Assembly (NCBI GenBank): GCA_030374765.1
Contig: JARGXX010000111.1
Location: forward strand, 992,001-1,056,000
Length of the DNA: 64,000 nt
Source: Agarophyton chilense
Taxonomy: Eukaryota; Rhodophyta; Florideophyceae; Gracilariales; Gracilariaceae
Reading direction: 5' to 3'
Below are positions 31,848 through 43,237 of the stretch, one piece after another. A model generated the notes under the pieces. The model was not told where the DNA came from. It did not search any database and was given only the letters and a program-made list of their open reading frames with translations. A program made the position numbers and the translations under genes. Numbering within the stretch: the stretch's first letter is position 1; every line of letters starts with the position of its first letter.

Positions 31848-33043
31848 TGGACTATTGTTTCGCAGCTCTCCATTGGATGGGGCACTCCAACGGACAGTAC
31901 CAAGGTCACTGAGGGCGCGATTCCTATACCTCGCCCATTTCCCTCGCTTGGCCGGTCACCCTGGACGCCGACGTATGTACCAGACCCTAAGGAAGTTCTT
32001 CTAGTTGCCACTAATGGCACAAGACCAATGGCAAACCGCATGGAACTGCACTTCTGGCGCACAAATCCGAGGGTCTCGCGCCAGTCATCAGGCCAAATTG
32101 AAACTTTTCCCCGTCCCAGGCCCGATGGAATTCGTCGCCATGGATATACTTGGACCTTTGCCCAGGTCGTCTCATGGGAAACGGTTGGTCTTGGTAATAA
32201 ACGATAGGTTTACCAAATTTATCGAGCCCTGTCTCTAGGAAAGACAACGGCCACGGATGTCGCCACGATCTTCTTGTCCCACTGATTATATCCGTATGGT
32301 ATGCCACTGTACCTCCTTAAGGATAATAGCAGCCAGTTTGTACCCAAATTATTATCACACGTTTGCGGTACCTTATCTATCAAACATGTAACAACAACAG
32401 CATACCACCCGCAAACCAATGGCCAAGCCGATCGCTACAACCATACCCTTCTGGACCGAATGGCACACTACGTATCGGAGCACCAGTTGGACTGTGGCGG
32501 CTACGTTGAGCCACTGGTTTATGCCCACAACACGCAAGTGCACGCGTCCACGGGGACAACACCTTTTTAACGCTGACGAGATCGCCACCACCGATAGCTG
32601 TTGATCTTCAGAAGTTTACAATACCCCAGGACATAATCGAAGGAATGACTCCTACCCAGGGAAAGCGCTACTTTCGCCGACACATCGACCGCATTATACA
32701 ATCGGCTAGAGCTATACTAACGAAATCTTTACGGCGATACAAGGTCAATTTCGACAAAACCGTCTGGAACACACCTACCTTTGGGAATGGTGAATTGGTT
32801 TACTTGAACCGGTCACCGATGGACAGTGATGAACTCGAGGAAACTACGCAGAAGCTCTTATCCCGCTCTACGGGACTATACAAAGTCTTTAAGGCCAATC
32901 AACACAACACTACGTTCCTAATTGACGACGTACAGGACACCGTATCTATTGATCGGGTGACACGAGCCCCCAGCTCTCCCGGATCACTAAAGTCCCAGCC
33001 CCTTGGCCCAACGAAATCACTAGAACCTGAGGTCGACGCCTAA
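31825..33043 (+). pseudogene. Gyp-3 integrase relic with GPY/F-like tail
   Basis: The N-terminal zinc-binding segment reads FLYLAHFPRLAGHPG followed by RRRMYQTLRKFF near 31910-31990. The core starts EFVAMDILGPLPRSSHGKR (first catalytic Asp near 32140). It continues after frame changes with LKDNSSQF near 32315 (second Asp) and YHPQTNGQADRYNHTLLDR near 32400-32460, where the usual catalytic Glu is Asp. The tail at 32645-33043 has KLLSRSTGLYKVFKANQHNTTF and NTVSIDRVT-like TVSIDRVTRAP, as in the DNA-binding C-terminal module. Stops at several points show the gene is dead. This is the integrase that Gyp-1 and Gyp-2 lack. Confidence 0.85.
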
Positions 33044-33199
33044 GTCCACACACTCCCTAAGGCCGTTTCCGCGGACCCGAATAGCCCCATGGACTCGATG
33101 GTAAATGTCAATGACGATGACCCACCTCTTTCAACCGACTCCGATGGATTCGACCCTCTGCACCGCACTGTCCTTCCGAAGAACGAACACCAACCATAA

Positions 33200-33341
33200 T
33201 ACATGCTTGAGTGCGTCATCTCCGCCAGTCGGGGAGAAGATGGAAATATGCGCTATCGCGTCTGTTGGTTCGGCTACACCCCTGAGGAAGACACTTGGCA
33301 AGGTTCTCAAACCGTTCCGGCTAATTTTGTCGCCCCCTAAT
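33200..33341 (+). pseudogene. Gyp-3 chromodomain
   Basis: A frame of about 46 codons reads YMLECVIS, then MRYRVCWFGYTPEEDTWQGS and VPANFVAP before TAA. This is a chromodomain with the aromatic W-x-G-Y and acidic D-T-W positions, corresponding to RWYGYGPEWDT in Gyp-1. It terminates pol. The antisense relic starts a few hundred bases downstream. Confidence 0.8.
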
Positions 33342-33599
33342 GGCGTCAAATCTGCAGCACGGAGCAGCCTTCAGGAGGGGGCAAACATTAGCCCATATAA
33401 TACTAAAACGCCTCCCAAAACGCCTCTCGACACGACAGTTTGCCGTAGCGCCCCTATCAGGGAACAAAGTCAGTCCTAAGGTGACACCTGAGAGAGACCT
33501 GAGACGCTCTCAAGGTTCGGAGGCCGTACCAGGACACGCACGTTTGAGGAATACAGGAGAAACTTTGGAAAAGCACAAGCCTTACTTTATTTGACTGAC

Positions 33600-35870
33600 T
33601 AGCAGAAGCCTAAAATTCCTCTCCATGACCTCAAGGTTGGTGAAAGCGCTCTGAACACCAAAAAGACTAACTGGGGCGGCAGAGGAGTAACCCCGTCGTC
33701 CTCATTGGAATCTGCTGGAGCGAAACCGGGACTACGGTCATCCGAGGAGCGTACTGTACCAATAGGACCGGTCCCAGCGAGCCGAACAAGCTTCTTCGGC
33801 GGAGATTTACCTGAAGAACTATTCTCACCCTCGGAAGCCTCCCGGTCGCTCAAATTTAGACCATACTGGGTATCCAAGTCGGCAGTAACCCATTGGGACA
33901 TTATTTGTGCATTCTGAGGCAGGAGATTGACCATAGAGGTCTTTAGAGTCTGATCATGTTGTACAACCGTGGCGTAGCGCACCAAGCGACGCGCCTAGGA
34001 GCAGGCTTCCCTCAGAACTGTCGCAATGTCCATCGAGGCAGTAATACAACGGTATTGCAGACATGACAGAGGTCCGCGGCTGTAGCCGTGACCGAAGCGA
34101 GAAAATGCGGCACTGGAGAGGACGAAGCCGTGTCGACGCCCAAAGTGGATGTCCGAGCCATTTAATCATCTACAGGACTAGTGGCTTCGACAGTAACCTT
34201 TCCAGGAGGGATGTCAACTTGGGCGACGGGCGGCTCATATAAGATTTAATCCTGAGGAGCAGCGCCTGGAGGAGCTGGAGGACGGGAGGCGGTTGGCAAC
34301 ATATCATCGGACTTGACCGGAGTATTGACACCCTCCACGGGTAGGATGAAGGGATATTCATCGAAGTACTCTCCATCGCACATACCAGCAGGAACCAACG
34401 GCGTGGCTTCCAAATCAGACTCCAAGCACAGAGAATCAAAAACAATGATCTTAGGGTAATCGTCGGGCACATGAGGCCTCAGAATGTCCGATGGTTGATT
34501 CCTCAAAAGCTTGGCGGGATAAGGACGAGCGTCGTCCCGACCGTGCGGATGTAGAGGAATCGGCGTGAACGAGTCGGTATCGTGGTCATGCCAAATGAAC
34601 CCGGGAGTCCTGCTTCACTGCACCTGTAGAATATGATCCAAAAGGGTCCTGGTCTCCTCGACGGGGAACTGGGTCCCAAGCACGATATTCTGGATGCCCA
34701 TGTTCCTTAAGAAACGGTTCACGATGTCCGGAAGCGGGATTTGACGACCTCTAGAACTGCGTATGTTCTCGCCGTGCCATACCCTTCAATCATCAGAATG
34801 GATATTACCATGGACTCCATTATTAGCGGTATCCAGGAAAGCCATAAGGGACATCACGCCGAACTCAACGACGAGTACCTGCCAAGACAACCAAGACCTT
34901 CGGTCATCGTCATAGCCCATAAGTTGGGACGAATGACACGCCACTATGGACGGCGGGGGATCCAAAAGAAGCGGCGAGATACGCTAGTAGGGAGCCAATT
35001 GGTTCTCATCTACGCGTGGAAGCGATAGGTATAGCAGAGGACGCCTGTCTGCGCTCATGTCGAGAAACTTCACTTGGTGTCAACAGAAGAAGAACTCCAG
35101 GGATTGACGTAAACGATTATCAAGCTTATGCATCTCATTCCAATGGATCCTATTGTGCTTCCGGAACAGGAAGTCGTACGGCAGTTTGAAGCACAAGAGC
35201 GCTAAGAGGTTGTGACGCGCCAAAGAAATTCTCAAGTGAGGCGAAATGAAGTCCTCGTATAGGTCCGAAAAAAGTTTGTTCACCATGAACTGCTACTCGG
35301 CTTCCTCTTCAAAATTACATACAACATGTCCGCTTGGATGAGGGTACGATAGCTCGTCACCGAACGCAAATTCACAGGACCATGCAATCAACGGTTACAC
35401 CACGAGACGTTGCGCTCTTTCTTACTGCCTCTCCGGAAATCGGGGATCTTTGCGACCCTCCGAGCATCGAAGTACACGTAGGAAAACCTCTGGTCTCTTT
35501 TCACAGAGGTCGGCAGAAAAGAATGACGCACAGCTCGCGGGTTTCGTCCGACGGTATGGTCATAACGGTCGCCGGGGCGCTCAAACGTTACTTGGTCCCC
35601 CGAGGAGCTCTCTGCTTGGCTTTTCGAAGCCATTGCACCGCTGCCCCGAGGTTGGTCCGTCGGCAAATGAATAGGGGAACCGACGGGAGAGACAAAGTCC
35701 GGAGAGAGAGTGGCGTATCAAACGGGCTTATAAGGCAAGTTCGGCATCGCGCGCGACCAATGGAGAATACCACGACGGGAAGAAAGGGAGATTGAACTGA
35801 ATCGAGCTGGCTGACAGACCTGAACACGGATGTGCGAAGCGCGCACCGTGGTTCACGGTGGACGACACGC
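33600..35870 (-). pseudogene. Gyp-3 antisense ORF relic (homologue of the Gyp-1 aORF)
   Basis: Read on the minus strand, fragments align in order with the 591-residue protein of Gyp-1. At 35286-35085 VNKLF..LRISLARHN followed by NEMHKLDNRLRQSLE matches VHNIL..LRIAYLRHH and GEMSYCDRLNGLE. Near 34840 SILMIEGYGTARTYAVLE matches SVVVSEWAVRTAAFILAE. At about 34735-34610 IVNRFLRNMG..LG..FPVEETRTLLDHILQVQ matches VRAAIRRLDM..LGGEANEEEMLGLLDFVEGVQ. An acidic, Pro-rich C-terminus follows at 34506-34246. Several frame changes and stops separate the pieces. Position and orientation (between chromodomain and 3' LTR, opposite to pol) are the same as in Gyp-1. Confidence 0.75.
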
Positions 35871-36542
35871 ATAGAGTCACCAAAGGAAAAGCATGGAATA
35901 GAGAAAGCGGCGATGACCCTCTTGGGACGCGTACAGTACCCTAGGCAAGTTAATGGCTAATCTGGCGCCAAAGGTTACCTCATACGCACTCATACTGCCC
36001 AAAGACGGTGGCTATGCGACGTTACGACGCGCCCAATGGTAGTGAGAGCAACTAAGCACTCAAGTCCCCCGAATTGGTCATGGGACGTCGATATGTCTGC
36101 GAAGGAGCGATGATAACGGTCGAGCCCTGTAAGCTGCCGAGCCCTGAAAGATCTTGCAGATGACACGTGGACGGGTCGACCTCAGGTCGACTCAGGTAGA
36201 TTCTTAATTTATTTTACTTAGTGTAATAGATTAGCATTACAGTTCCAGGGAGATATCAGCGCCTCGTCAGTACTATTTACTTAGCTCGAGTGACGCTTCT
36301 CTCTTAGAGTAAGGTAGGCACCATTAGCATACTAAATAACCCCCTTTGGTATATTTGTTCCGCCCTTTGGTCTTCAAGCCATCGTTTCCGTAGCTCCAAC
36401 CTCTAGGACTACGCAGTAAATTCCCGCCCACTGCACTTGTACTATAGGAGTGCCGTCGTCAAGGATACGGATTTTAGGATCCGCCCTACCACGCTACCTC
36501 TGATTGAGACCGGTACGCTGACCTACCCTTCATTGCATTACA
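35794..36542 (+). repeat. Gyp-3 3' LTR
   Basis: The part from 36083 to 36542 matches the 5' LTR. The start near 35794 is inferred from a polypurine tract GGGAAGAAAGGGAGA at 35778-35792, followed by TTGAACTGAA, in analogy to Gyp-1. The end is placed where similarity to the 5' LTR stops (CATTGCATTACA). Confidence 0.65.
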
Positions 36543-36544
36543 AC

Positions 36545-37130
36545 TTTGCCAAGGAAATTTTATTGGTCATCCATGGCTGTCGCTTGCTACGCAACAGTGC
36601 GTTTTTGCACCAAAGGTACTAGAAATTGAGTGAAACTATGCGGACAATCAGCGAAGTTAAAACGTTTCCCTGCAAAAGATCCTTTCGAGATTGTCAAAAC
36701 CGAAATTCCCTGCCCACTACTCACCACCAGACGTGGAAACAAATCGACACTCGATATAACGAATCGTTTGTCAAAGATGGTTCGGACAATATTTTTAAAA
36801 AAGATATCCGATTTCACGATTGCAGCAGCTTTTGTATCCCAGTGGGTATTCATCTACAGCCCACTGGTTCGTTTTCTGTCGAATAAAGCGAAAAAAGTGG
36901 CTTCGCGATTCTTCGAAAACGTCTGCCAAATACTCGATTTAACGATTTTCTTCACATTGACCTACCATTCCCAATGTTATAGAACAGCCGAGCGGTTAAA
37001 CCGAAACCTACTGGCATCCCTCCGTTCTTACGTTACCGATTTGCCCAAACGTCGGGATCTGTGTACTGACGCGTTAACGTTTTCGTAGAATACGTAAGTA
37101 CACCGTAAAACGTGTTTGACTACATTCGAA
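36545..37130 (+). pseudogene. Gyp-4 integrase relic
   Basis: After a short N-terminal trace (HPWLSLATQQ near 36570) the frame 36630-37088 reads as an integrase core: PLLTTRRGNKS, DITNRLSKM, FVSQWVFIYSPLVRFLS, RFFENVCQILD, TYHSQCYRTAERLNRNLLASLRSYV, and ALTFS. The first and second catalytic aspartates of the family are replaced (TEIPCPL, LSNKA), while the Glu in AERLN is kept. The following kilobase (37.13-38.4 kb) holds frame-shifted remains of the pol C-terminus that I cannot resolve into domains. Confidence 0.75.
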
Positions 37131-38849
37131 TTTGTCTTGGGCCGCCATCCACCCCCCCACCACGTTGAATCCCCCAACTACGCTGGAGGAATATTTTTCC
37201 GTCAAGGATTACTGCCACAAGTGGAAGGAATGGCTGACTAAGTTGATTCCAGCTACTTGTGGTTCAATGACAGGTGTTAAAGCCGCCTAAAAGCGTAATG
37301 TTTGAAGCTTTCATACGCGGTACAGCGCCACCGAATAAATCAGGTGACTACGTCTTCATCCGGTAGGAGTATTCGAATCCCGGAAAAGAGAAGCGCCAAA
37401 AACTATTTCTTGTCGCGAAAGGACCCTATCAAGTTCTCTCATTCACATGAAATGCCATCGTGGTTGAAACTGATGACGTTCAAGAGCGTATCTCCCGTGA
37501 CCGCGTTGTTGCAACCCCACCACTTCCGTCAGAAGTGCGCTCTGGTGGTACAAACCCCACTTCAGTGAAAATTGTCCCGCGTTAAATCTCAATAACTGGA
37601 CCGACTTCCGTGGTCACTAGACCTTCTGTCTTACCACATACTACTCGTGGGCTCTCCGATTTGGCGCTCTTGTCGGAAACTACCCAGAAGGATCCCTTCC
37701 TCTTTCCCCCGAGTGGTGTCTACCGTCGGTAGTTGGAAGTTCTTACCGCTCCCCCCCGCCGCCCTATATGATGAAGGGAAGGAGGATATTAATGTGGACG
37801 CCGATGACATCGCCGATGACAAGCCGGTCACGGACAACTCACACGCCAAAACCGGAATACACTCGTCGCCATTTGAAATGGAAAACTAAAAACGAGTACG
37901 CTGCAGCGCCAATGACCCCCATGAAAATAAAATCCACTCACATTTCCGACACTTGGGCGAAAGCAACACCGAGATTTCGGAAGGAAACCTCGGAAATGGT
38001 ACTGTAACGCCGAAGAATTCTAATTAAGCGACAAGGCTGCCACGTAAGCCCTCACCTGAGAAAGATTAAGCCACGACGTGAAGCTCTCTCAACAATCAAT
38101 CGGAACGCGCACGCGACAGAACCGCTCCACTTCCGGAGATAGACCAATCAGCCCCCAAGGCGGTGAACCCTCCAGTGCCTGTCCCAAACTGAAATTACTG
38201 CCCTAATCGTCAACTTCCTCACCAACTGAACGGAGAGAAGCCCGTAAACTTGTAAAGTTCAACCCAGAAACCTATTTAGAAAAGACATCTGCGTCACAAA
38301 AACGTCCAAACAGGAAATAATACGAGCAGTAATTTGTTCTAAACCATATTTTGGAACACTCATACCATTCGGATGTATTCTTACAATACCTTGTCCCTTG
38401 ATACGGCTGTGCTCCCTAGACCAACTCAGGTGAACTGATTGAGCATCTTCCAGGTTCAAAAGTGGTGGTTGTCATATCACCGTCAAACGCGGATAGGTAC
38501 CCCTGCGACCACCACTAACGCCAAGGTGGGATAGTTGAGCCACTGAGGTGGAAGAGTAGGAAGAGAAAAATGAAGAAATAATATAGAAGTATCTTTTAAT
38601 GGTTGTAATAAAAAGCAAGAAGACTGCTCAAGCAACTCGACATTTACTCAAGTATATCGGTATCGTACCGAGAAGTCGGAAACTACTGTAAATCGCAAAG
38701 ATACATGCAACTTTAGAGATTATGAACCTCTTATGGATTGGGTTGGCTGCTACACGAGTGGTTGCCACGAAGGCGGGAAATCAAAGCCGTGCACATCTGG
38801 GCAACGTCACCACTTGTAGCGCTATTCTCCAACCCTACCTTGATATCGA

Positions 38850-40360
38850 ACTAGGAGATCACGCTCGCCTGACCCGCGGAGGCGGAACTTGTACCGTTTA
38901 GAACGATTGCACCCCTTCCCGAGGCATCCACTGGGGAAGAAAGAAGTTCACTACCACCTATTCCGGCAGTAGCAGACCTCACAAGGTTACCCACGTCCCT
39001 GTATGGCCTTAAATGGTTTCCTGTGTTTAATTGCTCATCCATAACTTGGGAATCAATCGCTTCAGCGAACGCCACCCCATTTTTGGTTCAGCGTCGAACA
39101 TTGGGTTCACACTGTCTTAGACGTTAAATTATTTCTACGCGTGCAAAGACCCGGTCGGGTATCCCTCGCGGATACAACGTTGAGCAAAGCAAAGTTCGTT
39201 AGCTTCCTCCGAGGAGATTTTATGTCCCTCCCAAGGGTGAAGTATATAAAGACACCCACCAGCGCAGTTCTACGCCCTACTGACAGGTTCCGCGCCCGAC
39301 TACTGGTGCAAGGTCCACTATACAAAAAGAGAGAGTGACGCCTAATCAACATGGCCCATAAAAACGAGATGTGTCGCCACCTCTTCGGCGCTGGTTTTTA
39401 TCACCCAGCGAGATGCGCAATTACAAGGCATGAATGCGGGTGCGAGCGCGTAGTGGTATAAACCACAGTCGGTAATGGTCTTAAACCTCAATGGAAATAA
39501 AAAACCGCCGTGCCGATAGCCGACTAAGTGACGACAACAGGCTGACAGTCAGTTTAAGAATTTTTGAGGAGATATAACTCGTAATAAGTGATAACCAGAG
39601 GTAACCTAATGTATCAACCTTGAAAATCTTCGAGAGACGAAGACCAAGATGAAATGGGAACATACCGAACGTGTCGGTTGGCCGGGAGAATGCGTTAGAT
39701 CTCCCCTTTTTGGTACGGAACCATGTTCCTGGATCAGGATCGCTCTCTCCGTTCTAAGTGGTTCATTTGCAAGAAGTCCGCCCGCCCCAGCTACAGCTAT
39801 CGCATAAAGCGGAACGCAATCCAAATGATCGCCAGGTCCCAGAAAAAGGCCCCCTGGAATGCAAGGGGAAGGCCTCTTCAGCGGAATGTTTCCAAACCCA
39901 CTAGGCGATTAAGATAACCAATTTCCACTTGGGTGCGGTACAGCTAGACATCAGAGCCCAGCCTATCTAGTATGTGATATTAGAACGGAGCCTGGCTAAG
40001 CCATTGATGACCAAGAAGTACAAAAGCAGCATGAGTGGAAACTAACGATTCGTTCCCGCAGAGACTTATTGCATGAACAGGAACTGTTACGGGGTTCCGC
40101 TAATCCCATGAAGCGGAGGCAAGGAACGCAACTTCTCCCAGGAGCATTCGCTTTCCATCGCTGTACATCGCCGAGTAGGTGTCGTTGAACACCGCAGTCG
40201 AGTGTAACCACGGCGCCAGCCGGAGGATATGAGCGTCCAAAGTAAGTTCAGGATCACCGAGCCGGTCATACGAGGGCCACACAACAGGTGGATATTCCGG
40301 CATAGAAGCCAATCCCGCGTTTGCAACTGGCGCAGCCGTAGCTGCCGTTGTCACGCCGTT
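38850..40360 (-). pseudogene. Gyp-4 antisense ORF relic (homologue of the Gyp-1 aORF)
   Basis: The minus-strand frame from 40354 reads YPPVVWPSYDRLG, LRLAPWLHSTAVFNDTYS and LASASWD, matching DPPQWTTYDALVG, LRYAPWFHPLAVRDEDLI and VTLSWDW of Gyp-1. Past a stop it continues RNPVTVPVHAI (RNRIAIPVHNI). Near 39920-39860 LYRTQVEIGYLNRLVGLETF matches LYRTRGEMSYCDRLNGLETL. Near 39700-39600 VPYQKGEI.RILPANRHVRY and SSWSSSLEDF match VPYQNTEIERIAPAHRRGRY and DWWSSLEACW. At least five stops or shifts break it. The C-terminal part is placed only by position. The alignment is long and collinear, so homology is beyond reasonable doubt. Confidence 0.85.
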
Positions 40361-40718
40361 CTACAGAAAGAGCACAGAACAAAAGCCCCTAAAACAAAAA
40401 CCGGAGAAATTAATTTGCGGGTTGTTGTTAGTATGATCAGGTCTGTTGTTGTGGTCGTTCATGGGATGAGATGTAGACCGACGTTTCGAAAAGTAGAACC
40501 TTTGACCAATTGGAGAAGCCGAACAATCAGAGATGTTGATCGCAAAGGAGCGTACGTCGAGGGCATCAAAGATTGGGAGCGCTTACTACCGAAAGACTTG
40601 AGTTTGTCTATTGCGCGTTTGTTACTCCGCCTAGGAAGCATGGAAGGCGATCGGGAGTTTTCTATTTGCACCATCTTTCCTGCTTTGTCCACCATTGTGG
40701 ATTTTGTACACGTAGCTG

Positions 40719-40731
40719 AGGAGGGGGATAT
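40719..40731 (+). promoter_or_regulatory. Gyp-4 polypurine tract
   Basis: GAGGAGGGGGATA precedes TGAAGTGAAAC, matching the layout GGGGGGAGGATA / TGAAGAGCAAC of Gyp-1. It marks the 3' LTR start. Confidence 0.65.
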
Positions 40732-41450
40732 GAAGTGAAACATTCGTGAAGGTTGCTTTCTACGAATTGAGCATTTTTACCGCTTGCGCGTATTCTGAGA
40801 CTTGAGATTACCATTACCCGAAGAACTGGTCGTGCCAACGAGGTGTAAACGTGGGAACTCAGCACTGCTGGCTAGTTATATATTTTAATGTCTGCAAAAG
40901 TTTAAGGTAGAAAGAACAATGTAGTAGTCAACACTATATAATGACTCAGCGACCTCACCCTGCCGCAGAGTATATCTTTTCAAACCGGGTTCTTGTAGGT
41001 CTTAGTCTTTTCCAGTTACGTGTGCTACGACTCTCTTCAGAAGTTGTTATGTGTTCTCCATGATGGATCTACCCATCCTGCGTCTTCAAGAAAAGTATCA
41101 CTGCAATTAGCGTTGTTTCATACTACTTACATATTTTCGCCCCTGTATAGAGTTGATCGGTTTCGTTTATTTGGGCTCCCGGGCTCTACGCCCTGTTCGC
41201 CTTACTGCGTGACCCATTTTTTTCTTTTTCCTACTCTCGTGGCTTAGTATCTCTCTACTAAAACCATTGGAGTGATCCCTTCTATCCGACTCTTTCCACT
41301 TGTTGTGCCTCTTTTTCTAGGGGTTACACACGATTTCGTCGTGTACTTTCGGAGAGGCTCAATTGCTGTGCTATTACCGCTAAAGAGAAATTACTGAACG
41401 TCTTCGTATTGTTTGGACTCCGAACCTTGCCCCAAAGAAAAAACAGAAGC
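40732..41450 (+). repeat. Gyp-4 3' LTR
   Basis: This is homologous to the Gyp-5 5' LTR (7026-7730). Examples are TTCGTGAAGGTT near the start, CCGCTTGCGCGTATT, GGGTTCTTGTAGG, GCTACGACTCTCTT, and near the end GAAATTACTGAAC then GGACTCCGAACCTTGC. Both copies are diverged. The right edge is approximate. Confidence 0.6.
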
Positions 41451-43186
41451 AATGTGTGGTTGAATTTGAAGTATGCAAGTTAACTCAAGGATTTCTGGAT
41501 GTTGAGGAACATCGATCATTGCCACATCGATTAAACAATATTAATCGCAAAGTGGAGAGACAATGTCGATATGTTTTTTCGGATGATGCACGAGCTGAAA
41601 TGCTTTTCGATCAAAGAGACCATATAAATGTGACGCAGTGGGAGATGGGAGGTTTGAAAGAGAAGAAAAAAGTTCTGGAGGTTTGGTCTTTTTCAATATG
41701 AGAATGTGCCAAATTATGGATCCAGTGACAGCTTTAGACAGACCTACAGGTGTTCGAGGTTAAAGTAGAAAAAAAGGTCTGATATACGTTGAACTCAAGG
41801 ACTTATATGGCTGAGCCATGAGGCGACAAGGTTGATCGAATAGAAAGGCGTTGAGCTGGAACTATGAAAATCGAAGCCCGAATCGTAATTTTTAATGAAC
41901 AAAGCGCGACTTACGCCGCCATTGGACGCAACTTTGCAGCTGATTGCAACAGCCTTCATAGAGAGACAAATATAAAAAAAGACAAGATGTGGAGAAAATC
42001 AGGAGTCCTCAAGGGTTGATTGCGTCGATCAAAATGGTCTTCGGGAGTATTTATTGATTAAGCCACCTTCTTTGCTTTAGATCATCTGGCGATCACATCC
42101 ACGCAAGTGGTATTTCCAGCGATGGGACGTGCACACTCTCACACTTTTCTTGCGTGTCGTTTCGTTTGAATTCATTGTCAAAAGTTCAAGATTGTTACGA
42201 GTCGTTAATATCAATATGACCACATTGACGTAACTCTAAGCCGTTGAAGTATAAATAACATTCTTCTTTCCATGGAGAGCTAGTTGTTCGAAGAGAAGGC
42301 TTTAAGATCTCAAGTGTATTTTATAGGGAATACGAGCAACACAGAAGGCAAAATTTAAGCTACATATGGTTTTGAAGTCGTCCTATCGAATTTTGTTTTC
42401 ATATTTTTAAATTATGAGCTCTTACAGAGGTGATTAAATTATCAAGTTTAAAAATTCTTTCTGTTCAGAAAATATAGAATAATATATCTTCCGAAACTAA
42501 CTTAATTAATGTTGTTTGATATGGAGGGTTAGGCGCGACGGTGTCCGATACAGACGTTTGGCTTCTACACTGCTAAATTGGAAAATTTGGAGGTGCAGCA
42601 TTGTTTTTTAGAGATTAGATGGCTAGAGACTAAGTATATTGGACTATTACTTAAGCTAACAGAGCAACGGATGACAGTAAATTAGCGGTAGCTTCAACGC
42701 AACAACTTCTGCTTTTACGATAAGAATTAAAACTAATCATATTTAAAACAGCTAAAAAAATACGGTGCATTTTTACTGGTCTTCTATAGCTAGAGCATAT
42801 CGTTTTAAAATAATCGTGATAATATGAGGTTGATGAAAGTAAAAAGTTTCTAGCAATTCGATTTATTATTTGTGCAGTTTTTTGGAATGTTTTGAGTCAA
42901 AATTTTTATTCATGTTTTTTTGCTGATATGTACAGAACTTGGCGGAATTGGAAAGCTGTCAATATTTTTCTCGATGTAGAATGCTATGTTTGCTGTTTAG
43001 ATTTCATTTGGCGCCAAGTAAAACTCCTGAGCAGGTATAAAAGTGGCATAAAGTAGTCTGTCTTTCTGTTTCGAGCAAGACTACCAGTGTCCTATAATAG
43101 AAAAATCTTCTATATAATTGCAATTCAGGTTCAGGTAACCATACCAGGCACAGAGTATCTATTTCTTGCACCTAAATTTTAGATAT

Positions 43187-43237
43187 AGCTCTATTTCCAG
43201 CTCTACAATGCAGAAAAATAGAGCTGGAAATAGAGCT
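43187..43237. repeat. Perfect 19-bp hairpin with 13-base loop
   Basis: The left arm 43187-43205 (AGCTCTATTTCCAGCTCTA) and right arm 43219-43237 are exact reverse complements, separated by 13 bases. It lies about 150 bp downstream of a TATA-like element in non-coding AT-rich DNA. No target-site or transposon signature flanks it. Confidence 0.95.

Larger units (their letters stand above)
27516..36542 (+). mobile_element. Gyp-3: old Ty3/gypsy retrotransposon with LTRs and antisense ORF relic
   Basis: Two diverged LTR copies flank an internal region that keeps the order gag, protease, reverse transcriptase (partial), integrase, chromodomain and antisense-gene relic. All coding parts carry stops and frameshifts. 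LTR similarity is clearly below that of Gyp-1 to Gyp-2, so the insertion is older. The RNase H and the last part of reverse transcriptase are missing and are replaced by a perfect-looking inverted duplication (31791-31847). The element sits directly upstream of the Gyp-4 integrase, so it appears to have inserted into Gyp-4. Confidence 0.85.
36543..41450 (+). mobile_element. Gyp-4: 3' half of a Ty3/gypsy element with antisense ORF relic and 3' LTR
   Basis: The order is integrase, decayed pol end, antisense relic on the minus strand, polypurine tract and 3' LTR. The LTR belongs to the family of the Gyp-5 LTR. The 5' half is not contiguous; it should lie upstream of Gyp-3, but only short unassigned strips are there. 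This gives a third, independent retrotransposon family in the window with the antisense gene in the same place. Confidence 0.75.

Noticed and set aside
38259-38459. Minus-strand reading with YGLEQ..ARI, reminiscent of the YGLKQ motif of a copia reverse transcriptase
   Set aside because: Only one short motif fits, with no neighbouring domain, and the interval lies within the decayed Gyp-4 3' region.
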